NCBI GenBank assembly: GCA_964437445.1
Contig: CAYTGR010000072.1
Coordinates: forward strand, 1 to 17,564
Origin: CAYTGR01 sp964437445
GTDB taxonomy: Bacteria; Chloroflexota; Anaerolineae; B4-G1; SLSP01
DNA: 17,564 nucleotides
Reading direction: 5' to 3'
Program-made: the position numbers and the translations under genes
The notes under the pieces: model-generated
What the model was told of the DNA's origin: nothing
The model's input: only the letters and a program-made list of their open reading frames with translations
The model's database searches: none
Shown here: positions 1-8,687 of the stretch, one piece after another
How the letters are laid out: every line of letters begins with the position of its first letter
Numbering within the stretch: the stretch's first letter is position 1

Positions 1-171
1 AGTTCCCGTTTCCTGCTCACCGCTCACGGCTCACTCCCCCGAAAATAACGCTCTGAGTTTGTAGTGAGGCGCTTTAGCGCCGTCCGACGCGCTAAAGTGC
101 GTTACTACGAACCTGTTTTCATCCTACGCTGGTAAATGCCAGGTCATGGTGAATTCCCTTGAAAACAGGCT
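1..171 (+). repeat. Composite intergenic repeat, broken copy (copy a)
   Basis: Bases 1-34 match 17181-17214 of the right-hand array with one mismatch. Bases 116-165 match the second half of the same unit (compare 17086-17135). The two halves are separated by about 80 bases holding an unrelated palindrome (61-108). Within the second half, CCTGTTTTCA (112-121) and TGAAAACAGG (160-169) form a perfect 10-bp inverted repeat around the inner hairpin CTGGTA-AA-TGCCAG. The left end of the unit lies outside the window. Confidence 0.85.
61..108. repeat. Palindromic element nested in the repeat
   Basis: Arms 61-80 and 89-108 are inverted copies matching at 17 of 20 positions, separated by an 8-base loop (81-88). 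The core GCGCTTTAGCGC is itself nearly self-complementary. The element sits between the two halves of the composite repeat, so it looks like a later insertion. The outer right arm together with the following bases (GTTACTACGAACCTGTTTTC) recurs in altered form near 17352-17370. No T-run follows, so a terminator role is not supported. Confidence 0.75.
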
Positions 172-408
172 GGTAGTCAATCGTCACTGAGTTGGTTAGT
201 CGCTGGATATTTTACTCCGCCAGGGCTGGGGGGCAACCTGACTTTTGACCCCCTTGCAGAAATTGAGTTTTTAAGGGTATCCTCGCCATCCATTTTTGAT
301 TTGCCAGCCGGGCCGTTTTCACTATAATTCCAGTACAATTTTAGTAACCCGCTGATCCAACCAGGGCAATTTATCGCCCTGAATTTCTATTTCACGCAAA
401 GGAGCAAA
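172..408. other. Gene-free stretch upstream of the M32 gene
   Basis: No coding region is credible here. A weak hairpin near 228-253 (G-run against C-run with one bulge) could be the remains of a terminator for a gene left of the window, but no U-tract follows directly. The right part holds the promoter at 301-328 and the ribosome binding site AAAGGAG at 398-404. Confidence 0.5.
301..328 (+). promoter_or_regulatory. Sigma-70-type promoter of the M32 gene
   Basis: TTGCCA at 301-306 (5 of 6 to the -35 consensus) lies 16 bases ahead of a perfect TATAAT at 323-328. Transcription would begin near 335, giving a leader of about 75 bases before the ATG at 409. The leader carries AAAGGAG at 398-404. 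Confidence 0.7.
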
Positions 409-1914
409 ATGGGAGAAAAAGTAGAGCAACTGAAAGCCCACGCGGCCCGCGGCTTTGACCTGCAATTAGCCGCAGCCCTCCTGAATTGGGACCAGGAGGT
501 CTACATGCCGCCGGGCGGGATGGAAGCGCGCGCCGAACAGCTGGCCACACTGCAGGGTCTGGCCCATGAAATTCTGACCGGGGCGGAAGCCGGTCAACTC
601 CTGGCGGCGGCCGAGGCCGAAGTCGCCGGGTTGGATTACGACTCCGACGAGGCCAGTTGGGTGCGCATCAGCCGGCGCGAATACGACCGGTTGGTCAAGC
701 TGCCCTCCGAGGTCATCGCCGAGCAGGCCCGGCTGGCGTCGCAGGCTTTCCCGGCCTGGCGAGAGGCACGGGCCTCTAACCAGTTTGCCATCTTCCGGCC
801 GTTATTGCAGAAGACCGTAGATCTCAACCGCCGGATCGCCGACATCCTGGGTTACACCGAGCATCCTTATGATGCGTTGTTGGATATTTACGAGCCGGGC
901 ATGAAAACCTCAGAGGTGACCCGCCTGTTCAACGACCTGAAGGCCGGGCTGGTCCCGTTCCTCCAGGAAATCGTCCAGCGCGGCCAGCCGACCGATGCGA
1001 CCTTTTTTGACCGCGACTACGACGAAGCCCGCCAGTGGGATTTCACGCTGGTCTTACTACGCGCCATCGGCTATGACTTCAACCGGGGCCGCCAGGACCG
1101 CGCACCCCATCCGTTCACTATCACTTTCTCCGTCAACGATGTCCGGGTCACCAACCGTTTCCTGCGCCGGCGCCCGCAGACCTCTATCTTTGGGGCCATT
1201 CACGAGGGCGGTCACGGGCTCTATGAACAGGGTGTCCCGACGAAATTTGACCGGACGGTGCTGATGGGCGGCACCACCTACGGTGTCCACGAGTCGCAGT
1301 CGCGGCTGTGGGAGAACATCGTGGGCCGCAGTCGCCCCTTCTGGCAGTATTTCTTCCCGATTTTCAGCGCTTTCTTCCCCGAGCCAACCGCTGATGTGAC
1401 GCTGGAGCAATTCTACCGCGCGATCAACCAGGTCCAACCCAGCCTGATCCGCGTGGAAGCCGATGAAGTGACCTACAGTATGCACATTTTCGTCCGCTTT
1501 GAGCTGGAGCAAGCGCTCATTACCGGCGACTTGAAGGTGGAGGACGTACCAGAGGCCTGGAACGCCAAGTACCAGGAGTACCTGGGCATCACCCCGCCTA
1601 CTGATGCCGACGGCTGCCTGCAGGACATCCACTGGTCACACGGCACCATCGGCTACTTCCCCACCTACGCACTGGGGACAATCATCGCAGCGCAGCTCTA
1701 CGCGCAGGCCAAGGCCGAGCTGCCGGGCCTGGAAGAAGGTTTCGCGCGCGGTGAGTTCCAGCCGTTGCTTCGCTGGCTGCGGGAGAAGGTCCACGTCCAC
1801 GGGCGCAAATTCGTCGCCACGGAGCTGGTCCAGCGCGTCACCGGCGGCCCCATCTCCGTCCAGCCGCTGCTGGATTACATGCGGGCCAAATACAGCAACG
1901 TTTACGGACTGTAA
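409..1914 (+). CDS. Carboxypeptidase Taq (peptidase family M32)
   Basis: Cytoplasmic metallocarboxypeptidase of 501 aa, the normal length for family M32. It removes residues one at a time from peptide C termini. The zinc motif HEGGH is at residues 265-269. The second family motif HESQ (294-297), whose glutamate is the third metal ligand in M32 enzymes, follows at the expected distance. There is no signal peptide. The start at 409 is set by AAAGGAG five bases upstream, and the protein begins with the usual N-terminal helix (LNWDQEVYMPPGG). The gene stands alone with its own promoter, and the next unit starts from a separate promoter at 1960. Likely role: terminal digestion of peptides for amino-acid recovery. 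Family assignment is firm; the substrate is not readable from the sequence. Confidence 0.95.
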   Translation: MGEKVEQLKAHAARGFDLQLAAALLNWDQEVYMPPGGMEARAEQLATLQGLAHEILTGAEAGQLLAAAEAEVAGLDYDSDEASWVRISRREYDRLVKLPSEVIAEQARLASQAFPAWREARASNQFAIFRPLLQKTVDLNRRIADILGYTEHPYDALLDIYEPGMKTSEVTRLFNDLKAGLVPFLQEIVQRGQPTDATFFDRDYDEARQWDFTLVLLRAIGYDFNRGRQDRAPHPFTITFSVNDVRVTNRFLRRRPQTSIFGAIHEGGHGLYEQGVPTKFDRTVLMGGTTYGVHESQSRLWENIVGRSRPFWQYFFPIFSAFFPEPTADVTLEQFYRAINQVQPSLIRVEADEVTYSMHIFVRFELEQALITGDLKVEDVPEAWNAKYQEYLGITPPTDADGCLQDIHWSHGTIGYFPTYALGTIIAAQLYAQAKAELPGLEEGFARGEFQPLLRWLREKVHVHGRKFVATELVQRVTGGPISVQPLLDYMRAKYSNVYGL

Positions 1915-1959
1915 GCGCCGGCGACTTCTGACAAAATTTTTACACACTGCTTCAAACCA

Positions 1960-1988
1960 TTGACAGCGGCCCGTATTTTGAGTACAAT
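1960..1988 (+). promoter_or_regulatory. Consensus sigma-70 promoter of the BMP/ABC operon
   Basis: A perfect TTGACA (1960-1965), a 17-base spacer and TACAAT (1983-1988; 5 of 6) form the strongest promoter visible in the window. The start point would be near 1995, leaving a leader of nearly 190 bases before the lipoprotein start at 2183. The leader contains a 12-bp hairpin and an orphan Shine-Dalgarno sequence. Confidence 0.8.
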
Positions 1989-2015
1989 GCTAATACCGTC
2001 GCCGCCAAGCAACCA

Positions 2016-2045
2016 GGCTGCACCTGTTCCCACACAGGTGCAGCC
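2016..2045 (+). promoter_or_regulatory. Perfect 12-bp hairpin or operator in the operon leader
   Basis: GGCTGCACCTGT (2016-2027) and ACAGGTGCAGCC (2034-2045) are exact inverted copies around a 6-base gap. The site lies about 20-50 bases downstream of the predicted transcription start. It could act as an RNA hairpin in the leader or, as a DNA palindrome, as an operator for a dimeric repressor. The following AGCTTCTTTG is too poor in T for a confident terminator. Confidence 0.6.
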
Positions 2046-2061
2046 AGCTTCTTTGAGCGCG

Positions 2062-2070
2062 AAAGGAGGT
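2062..2070 (+). promoter_or_regulatory. Strong Shine-Dalgarno without an obvious gene
   Basis: AAAGGAGGT is an excellent match to the 16S rRNA tail, yet no ATG follows at a usable distance. Candidate short frames are a CTG at 2078 (7-base spacing, 14 codons, stop at 2120-2122) and a TTG at 2070 whose frame ends at 2157-2159. The latter stop overlaps the ATG at 2156. This may mark a leader peptide coupled to the operon, or a relic. Confidence 0.35.
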
Positions 2071-2182
2071 TGATTCCCTGCATTTGTATTTCAGGATATT
2101 GCTATCAAGACGTGCCAGTTGACGATGCAAAACCGGTTAACTCCCAATCAATGCTATGAATCCAGCGAAATGGAGGAGCGAG

Positions 2183-3205
2183 ATGTCCCTGAAGCGTTTG
2201 AGTCTGGTGCTGTTCACGATCATCTTTATGGTGACGCTGATTCAATGTTCGCCTTCGCCCACCGCTGCCCCCACCCCTGAAAAGCCCGCGGCCCCGCTGA
2301 TCTACGGCGCTTACGCAACCCCGATTGAAGAGCCGTGGGACGGCGTGATCCACGCCGCCCTCCAGAAAGCCGCCGACGCCGGCGAGATCATCTACGAGTG
2401 GTCCGACGACATCGGCTATTCCGGTGACATGGAGCGGGTGCTGCGCGAGGTCGCCGAGCAAAAGAAGCCCGCCGCCATCTTTGGCGATGCCTTCGGCAAC
2501 GAAGAGGCCGTCCGCCGCGTGGCGGCCGACTATCCCAACATCGCCTTCGTCTTCGGTTCCGGCCTGGGCCCGGCCGAGCCCAATGTCTCGGTCTTTGACA
2601 ACTGGATCCACGAGCCGGCCTACCTGTGCGGCCTGATCGCCGGCGGTATGACCAAGTCCAAGGTGATCGGCGTCGTGGGCGGCTACCCCGTCCCGGAAGT
2701 CAACCGCATTGTCAACGCCTTCGTCGACGGCGTCAAGGAGAGCAACCCGGACGCCAAAGTGTTGGTCACTTTCATCAACAGCTGGTTTGATCCGCCCGCC
2801 GCCAAAGAGGCCGCGCTGGCCCAGGTGGATGCCGGAGCGGATGTTCTCTTTGCCGAGCGCTTCGGTGTGATTGAGGCCGCTGTGGAGAAGAAGGTTTGGG
2901 CCTTCGGCAACATGAGCGACCAGAACGAATTGGGGCCGGAGGTCGTGCTCACCGGCCCGGTCTGGAACATGACCCCGACCGTGGAATACGTCATCCAGCA
3001 AATCAAGGCCGGCTCCTACACGGCGCAGGACCTCAAGGACTTCAGTATGATGGGCAAGGGCGGCGCAGCACTGGCCCCCTATCACGGGCTGGACGCCGAG
3101 ATCCCCACTGCGACGTTAGAGCTGGCCAAGCAACGCCAGAACGAAATCCAGAAAGGGCTCTACCGCGTCAACATTGACGAGGCTGCGCCCGCCCCCACCA
3201 ACTGA
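2183..3205 (+). CDS. BMP family ABC transporter substrate-binding lipoprotein
   Basis: Surface-anchored binding protein of a nucleoside/nucleobase-type importer. The N terminus is a lipoprotein signal: basic MSLKR, a hydrophobic stretch, and a cysteine at residue 22 in LIQC (glutamine at -1 is unusual for a lipobox), then a Pro/Ala/Thr-rich linker. The mature part follows the BMP/PBP1 fold, with a conserved GVVGGYPVPEVNRIVNAF stretch and ending near MGKGGAALAPYHG. I place the start at 2183 (340 aa) because GGAGGAG (2172-2178) lies just upstream and the signal peptide then begins properly. An in-frame ATG at 2156 would add nine residues and has no good site. It is first of four transporter genes. 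In this family the ligands are often nucleosides (BmpA, YufN, Med/PnrA); the cytosine deaminase downstream supports a base or nucleoside here. Confidence 0.93.
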   Translation: MSLKRLSLVLFTIIFMVTLIQCSPSPTAAPTPEKPAAPLIYGAYATPIEEPWDGVIHAALQKAADAGEIIYEWSDDIGYSGDMERVLREVAEQKKPAAIFGDAFGNEEAVRRVAADYPNIAFVFGSGLGPAEPNVSVFDNWIHEPAYLCGLIAGGMTKSKVIGVVGGYPVPEVNRIVNAFVDGVKESNPDAKVLVTFINSWFDPPAAKEAALAQVDAGADVLFAERFGVIEAAVEKKVWAFGNMSDQNELGPEVVLTGPVWNMTPTVEYVIQQIKAGSYTAQDLKDFSMMGKGGAALAPYHGLDAEIPTATLELAKQRQNEIQKGLYRVNIDEAAPAPTN

Positions 3206-3215
3206 ATCAACCCGC

Positions 3216-3248
3216 ACGTGCCCGGCCCGGTCAGCGCGCCGGGCACGT
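3216..3248 (+). promoter_or_regulatory. Intercistronic hairpin between binding protein and ATPase genes
   Basis: ACGTGCCCGGC (3216-3226) and GCCGGGCACGT (3238-3248) are exact 11-bp inverted copies around an 11-base loop, starting 11 bases after the binding-protein stop. A GC-rich hairpin here can protect the upstream message from 3' decay or stop part of the transcription, so the binding protein is made in excess. The sequence after it (CTCTTCCTG) has only a weak T content. Confidence 0.6.
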
Positions 3249-3265
3249 CTCTTCCTGAACAACCC

Positions 3266-4772
3266 ATGACCGCACCGCCAAACATCATAGAAATGCAGGG
3301 CATCACCAAGCGCTTCGGCGCGCTGGTGGCCAACGACCATGTCAACTTCGCTCTGCGCCAGGGTGAAATCCATGCCCTGCTGGGCGAGAACGGCGCCGGC
3401 AAAACGACGTTGATGCGCATCCTCTACGGGCTCTACCGCGCCGACGAGGGTGAGATCCGCGTGGCCGGACAGCTCGTCCGCATCCATTCCCCGAAGGATG
3501 CCATCGCCGCCGGGATCGGGATGGTGACGCAGCATTTCGCGCTGGTCCCCACGCTGACCGTCGCCGAAAACGTGGTGCTGGGCGCAGAAGGCGGCTTCAC
3601 GCTTCATGCGGCCACAATCCGCACTCAGGTCGCCCAGGCGGCCGCCCGTTTTGGTCTGGAGATTGACCCCCAGGCGCTGGTCCGGCACCTCTCCGTCGGG
3701 CAAAGACAGCGCGTGGAGATCCTCAAAGCGCTCTACCGCGAAGCGCGTGTCCTGATTTTAGACGAACCGACTGCCGTGCTCACACCGCAGGAAGTGGAAG
3801 TGCTCTTTCAAACGCTCCGGCGACTCTGCGCCGGCGGGCTCTCGGTCATTTTCATCACTCACAAATTGAACGAAGTGATGGCGATCAGCGACCGGGTCAC
3901 CGTATTGCGCGGCGGACGCCTGGTAGAGACGGTGGAAACGCAGACGACGACCCAGGCCGACCTGGCCCGCATGATGGTAGGCCGCGAGACCTTCGGCGTG
4001 ACGCGGCAGGGCCAGGAGGGCGGCGCGTCCCCGGTGCTGGAGCTGGTCGGGGTCTGCGCCGCCGACGACAAAGGGCTGCCGGCGCTCAAGTCCATTGCGT
4101 TGACCGTCCAGGCGGGCGAGATCTTGGGCATTGCCGGGGTGAGCGGCAATGGCCAGAAAGAGCTGGCCGAGACGCTCTGCGGCGTGCGCCCCCTCACCGC
4201 CGGGCAAATCCGCGTTCAGGGACAGGAAGTCACGGGGAAGACACCGGCGGAGTTCACGGCCGCGGGGGTCGGCCGCATCCCCGAAGACCGCCATTTAGGG
4301 GCGGTCGGCGAGCTGAGCGTCGCCGAGAACTTAGCGATAGAGCACCTGCACGAGTTCACCCGCCACGGGGTCCTGGACCGGCAGGCCATCCAGACCCACG
4401 CCGAGGCGCTGATCCAGCAGTTCCAGATCAAAGCACGCCCCGCCGACCGTGCCCGGACGCTCTCCGGTGGCAACCTGCAAAAAGTCCTCCTGGCGCGCGT
4501 CCTGGCGCGGGAACCCCGGGTGGTCATTGCCCCCAACCCGACGCGCGGGTTAGACATCGGAGCGACGGAATATGTCCGCCAGCAACTGCTTCAGCAGCGG
4601 GACCGGGGCGCGGCCGTTCTGCTCATCTCCGAAGACCTGGATGAGATCCTGGCGCTGGCCGACCGGATCGCTGTGCTGTACGAGGGCGAAGTGGTGGGCC
4701 TGTTGCCGGCTCACGCCGCCGCCGTGGAGCAATTGGGGCTGATGATGGCCGGGGCCTTGAAGGAGAACCAGC

Positions 4773-4792
<20 letters not shown>
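3266..4792 (+). CDS. ABC transporter ATP-binding protein, double NBD, sugar/nucleoside type
   Basis: Energises the BMP importer; 508 aa holding two nucleotide-binding domains in one chain, as in RbsA/NupO-type proteins. NBD1 has Walker A GENGAGKT (40-47), signature LSVGQRQ (142-148) and Walker B VLILDEPTA. NBD2 is degenerate: the P-loop reads GVSGNGQKEL, the signature LSGGNLQK is intact, and the Walker B region reads IAPNPTRGLD, lacking the catalytic Glu. This is usual for NBD2 of the subfamily. A GTG at 3218 in the same frame would add 16 residues, but it lies inside the intercistronic hairpin and those residues are not family-like, so I prefer the ATG at 3266. No strong ribosome site is visible there, suggesting readthrough or coupling. 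The end overlaps the next gene by 20 bases. Confidence 0.95.
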
Positions 4793-5848
<1,056 letters not shown>

Positions 5849-5849
<1 letters not shown>

Positions 5850-6775
5850 TGGAACTGGAAAATTTCCTGGTCACCCTGATGGCTGCGACGGTGCGGGTGG
5901 CGACACCGCTCCTGCTGGCCGCCATCGGCGAAACTTACGCCGAGCGAGCCGGCGTGCTCAACCTGGGTATTGAAGGCACGATGTTCTTCGGTGCCTTCGT
6001 CGGGTTCTTCGTCGCCGACATGACCGGCTCGTTGTGGATCGGGCTGGGGGGGGCATTGCTCAGCGGAGCGCTCGCCGGGCTGTTGATGGCGCTCCTGACG
6101 GTGCGGTTAGGCGTCAACCAGCACGTTTCAGGGTTAGGCATCACGCTGTTGCTGACGGGGTTATCGCTCTTTGCCTTCCGGCTCCAGTATGGCGGGCGCG
6201 CCACGCCGCCCTCCATTGAGCCGTTCCCGCAGGTCTCACCCTTTGCCGGCGTCCCGATCCTGGGGACGTTGTTGGAGCAGTACCTGTTGACTTATCTCAC
6301 TTTCCTGCTTCTGGTGCCGCTGGCCTGGTGGCTGCTCTACCGGACCAGCTTCGGGCTGAAAGTGCGGGCGGTGGGCGAGAACCCCGAGGCGGCGGATGCG
6401 GCAGGCGTCAACGTCTTCCGCATCCGTACCATCGCGTTAGCCGCGGGCGGTGCGCTGATGGCTGCCGGCGGCGCCTTCCTTTCGCTGGCGCAGCTGGGTG
6501 CCTTTACCCACGGCATTGTCTCCGGGCGCGGGTGGGTTGCGATCGCCCTGGTCATCTTTGGCAACTGGGATCCACTCAAAGTGACACTGGGTTCGCTGAT
6601 CTTCGGCGGTACCTTCGCGCTGCAACTCCGCCTTCAGGCAATGGGCTTGCAGCTGCCGATCCCTTATGAAACCTTCTTAGCGCTGCCCTACCTGGTGACG
6701 ATTGTAGCCCTCGTGCTGGCCGGACGGAACGCCTCGTATCCGGCAGCGCTGCTCAAGCCGTACCGGCGGGAATAA
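5849..6775 (+). CDS. ABC transporter permease 2 (BPD_transp_2 family)
   Basis: Second membrane subunit of the importer, 308 aa and shorter than its partner, as is usual for NupQ/YufQ-type proteins. The motif GVLNLGIEGTMFFGAF (35-50) corresponds to NIGAEGQ in permease 1, and the coupling loop GLKVRAVGENPEAADAAGV follows. About eight to nine hydrophobic segments can be counted. Its ATG shares a base with the stop of permease 1 (TGATG), and GGAGGG lies ten bases upstream, so translation is coupled. It ends 51 bases before the cytosine deaminase gene with no terminator between them. Confidence 0.93.
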
Positions 6776-6826
6776 GAGAAACAAGAATCAGCAAGTCAAC
6801 TTGAATTATTACGTAAGGGAGGAAAC

Positions 6827-7276
6827 ATGAGCCAGGAGATAGATGAATTTATGCGAGCGGCGATTGACGAAGCCCGCCAGGGGTTAAGTGAGGGGGGCAT
6901 CCCCATCGGCTCAGTCTTGGTGCGCAACGGCCAGATCGTGGGGCGCGGGCACAACCGCCGGGTGCAGGATGGCGATCCCATCACCCACGCCGAGATTGAT
7001 TGTCTGCGCAACGCCGGCCGGATCGGTAAATACGGCGATACCGTGCTCTACTCCACGCTGATGCCCTGCTACCTTTGCTCCGGGGCAGTCGTCCAGTTTG
7101 GGATTAAAAAGGTCATCGTCGGCGAATCGGCCACTTTCCCCGGCGGGCCGGAATTCATGCGCGCCCACGGGGTGGAGGTGATTGATCTGGACCTGGAGGA
7201 GTGCAAGCAGCTGATGCGGGACTTCATTGAGAAGAACCCGCAGCTCTGGTATGAGGACATCGGCGAGCTGGATTGA
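6827..7276 (+). CDS. Cytosine deaminase, FCY1 (yeast) type
   Basis: Hydrolyses cytosine to uracil and ammonia in the cytoplasm; 149 aa in the small zinc CDA fold, not the large CodA amidohydrolase family. Zinc and catalytic residues are present: H54-A-E56 and PCxxC (P80, C81, C84). The C terminus WYEDIGE (141-147) closely copies the WFEDIGE end of yeast Fcy1, where the Trp and Asp close over the base. These correspond to W141 and D144 here, which argues for free cytosine rather than a nucleoside or tRNA adenosine. AAGGGAGG (6815-6822) sets the start. The gene lies 51 bases after the importer with no visible terminator, so it is probably the last gene of that operon and would process an imported base. 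Related deaminases acting on isoguanine or similar rings remain possible. Confidence 0.9.
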   Translation: MSQEIDEFMRAAIDEARQGLSEGGIPIGSVLVRNGQIVGRGHNRRVQDGDPITHAEIDCLRNAGRIGKYGDTVLYSTLMPCYLCSGAVVQFGIKKVIVGESATFPGGPEFMRAHGVEVIDLDLEECKQLMRDFIEKNPQLWYEDIGELD

Positions 7277-7302
7277 GCCGGCTCCCCGGCACGCTCTCTA
7301 CC

Positions 7303-7337
7303 GCACTTCCCCGCTGCCCCCCGTAGCGGGGAAGTGC
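7303..7337 (+). terminator. Hairpin closing the importer-deaminase operon
   Basis: GCACTTCCCCGCT (7303-7315) and AGCGGGGAAGTGC (7325-7337) form a perfect 13-bp stem with a 9-base loop, 26 bases after the deaminase stop. There is no clear T-run behind it, so it is either a factor-dependent end or a 3' stabilising structure. It separates this operon from the M20 gene, which has its own promoter. Confidence 0.5.
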
Positions 7338-7425
7338 TGCGTCTCCCTATGACATTTGTGAGGCAAAACCGGGCATTTTGACAGCCACCCGCCATGCCGG
7401 AGTTGGTTGCGCCTAATCCCGCCTG

Positions 7426-7434
7426 TGTTAAAAT
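7426..7434 (+). promoter_or_regulatory. Extended -10 promoter of the M20 gene
   Basis: TGTTAAAAT gives an extended -10 (TG at 7426-7427, then TAAAAT at 7429-7434). The -35 region is poor (TTGCGC at 7407-7412, 16 bases away), which extended -10 promoters tolerate. Transcription would start near 7441, about 24 bases ahead of the ATG at 7465. The ribosome site GGAGG is at 7456-7460. Confidence 0.45.
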
Positions 7435-7464
7435 CAAAGTAGCCTGAAGCTGAATGGAGGTCTG

Positions 7465-8637
7465 ATGTCAACCCTGGATGAAGCCCAAGCCCTCAACGAA
7501 CAACTGGTAACCTGGCGGCGCTTTCTGCACCGCCATCCCGAACTGGGATTTCAGGAGTACCACACCGCCGAGTTGGTTGCCCGCATCCTGCGCGACCTGG
7601 GCTACACCGTCCAGGAAAAAGTAGCGCATACCGGCGTCGTCGGCCTGCTGGAAAACGGCCCTGGCCCGGTCGTGATGGTCCGCGTGGACATGGACGCGCT
7701 CCCCGTTCAAGAGGCTAACGACGTCCCCTACAAATCCGAGGTGGCCGGGGTCATGCACGCCTGCGGCCATGACGCGCATGTGGCCATCGGCCTGGGCGTC
7801 GCGCAGCTGATGGCCGAAAGCCGCGCCCGCTGGCACGGCACGCTCAAGCTGGTCTTTCAGCCCGGTGAAGAGGGCCTGAACGGGGCCGAGGTGATGGTCA
7901 AAGAAGGTGTCTTAACCAACCCCCGCCCGGATGCGGTCCTGGCGCTGCACGTCTGGGCCGACCTGCCCGCCAACATCGTCGCCGTCACACCCGGCCCCGT
8001 CATGTCGGCAGCCGAACGCTGGCAGGCCGTGATCACCGGCAAGGGGGGCCACGCCGCCCACCCCGAGCAGACCATAGATCCCCTGGTAGCGACAGCCTAT
8101 ATCGTCACGGCACTGCAATCGGTGGTCGCGCGCAACGTCGGCGCGCAGCAGACCGCCGTGGTCACGGTCGGGACGTTTCACAGCGGCGACGCTTTCAACA
8201 TCATCCCGCACCGGGCCGAGCTAGCGGGCACCATTCGCACCTTTGAAGCGCCGGTCCGCGAAACCGTGCTGCGGCGCGTGCGCGAAATCGTAGAAGGGAC
8301 GGCCCAGGCGATGGGCGCTCAAGGCGAACTGACGATGGAAAGCATTTCTCCGGCCGTGGTCAACGATCCTGCCGTCACCGCAACGGTCCAGGCGGCAGCG
8401 CGCGCGGTCCTGGGGGAAGCCGGCCTGCACGTCGGCCTGCGCACGATGGGCAGCGAGGACGCCGCCTTCTTCTTGCGTGAAGTCCCCGGCTGCTATTTCT
8501 TCGTCGGGGGGCGGCCCGAGGACCGCGATCCAGCGCCCCACCACAACCCCCACTTTGATATTGATGAGCGGGCCCTGCCAGCCGGCGTCGCCGTGACGGT
8601 GGAGGCACTACGGCGGCTGTTGCCGGTCCAGGAATGA
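7465..8637 (+). CDS. M20 family metallopeptidase / N-acyl amino acid amidohydrolase
   Basis: Cytoplasmic di-metal hydrolase of the M20D (hippurate hydrolase, IAA-amino acid hydrolase) group, 390 aa. It cleaves the amide of N-acylated amino acids. Metal-site residues can be read in order: C100 and H102 in HACGHDAH, E135-E136 in QPGEEG, H162 in LHVW, and the C-terminal HH in PAPHHNPHFDID. The dimerisation domain sits between, around residues 180-290. MGSEDAAFF (tail of the catalytic domain) is also typical. GGAGG four bases before the ATG fixes the start. The gene appears monocistronic. Carbamoyl-beta-alanine hydrolysis was considered because of the nearby cytosine deaminase, but such HyuC-type enzymes belong to a different M20 branch. 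The acyl substrate cannot be read. Confidence 0.93.
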   Translation: MSTLDEAQALNEQLVTWRRFLHRHPELGFQEYHTAELVARILRDLGYTVQEKVAHTGVVGLLENGPGPVVMVRVDMDALPVQEANDVPYKSEVAGVMHACGHDAHVAIGLGVAQLMAESRARWHGTLKLVFQPGEEGLNGAEVMVKEGVLTNPRPDAVLALHVWADLPANIVAVTPGPVMSAAERWQAVITGKGGHAAHPEQTIDPLVATAYIVTALQSVVARNVGAQQTAVVTVGTFHSGDAFNIIPHRAELAGTIRTFEAPVRETVLRRVREIVEGTAQAMGAQGELTMESISPAVVNDPAVTATVQAAARAVLGEAGLHVGLRTMGSEDAAFFLREVPGCYFFVGGRPEDRDPAPHHNPHFDIDERALPAGVAVTVEALRRLLPVQE

Positions 8638-8687
8638 GGTAGCCAGCCACCCGGCAAATCGGAATGAGTGAAGCAAGGAATCCGCGA

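Noticed and set aside
1990..2182. Purine-type or other known riboswitch ahead of the importer operon
   Set aside because: The conserved core sequences of the purine riboswitch are not present; only a simple hairpin is visible.
2105..3085. Long open frame of 326 codons on the minus strand, antisense to the binding-protein gene
   Set aside because: Its translation is low-complexity (rich in Gly, His, Asp, Val) as expected from the reverse of GC-rich codons, and the + strand gene has clear family motifs and a ribosome site.
7465..8637. M20 gene as an N-carbamoyl-beta-alanine hydrolase completing a cytosine degradation pathway
   Set aside because: Motifs fit the M20D hippurate-hydrolase group rather than the HyuC/carbamoylase branch, and the gene has its own promoter behind a hairpin.
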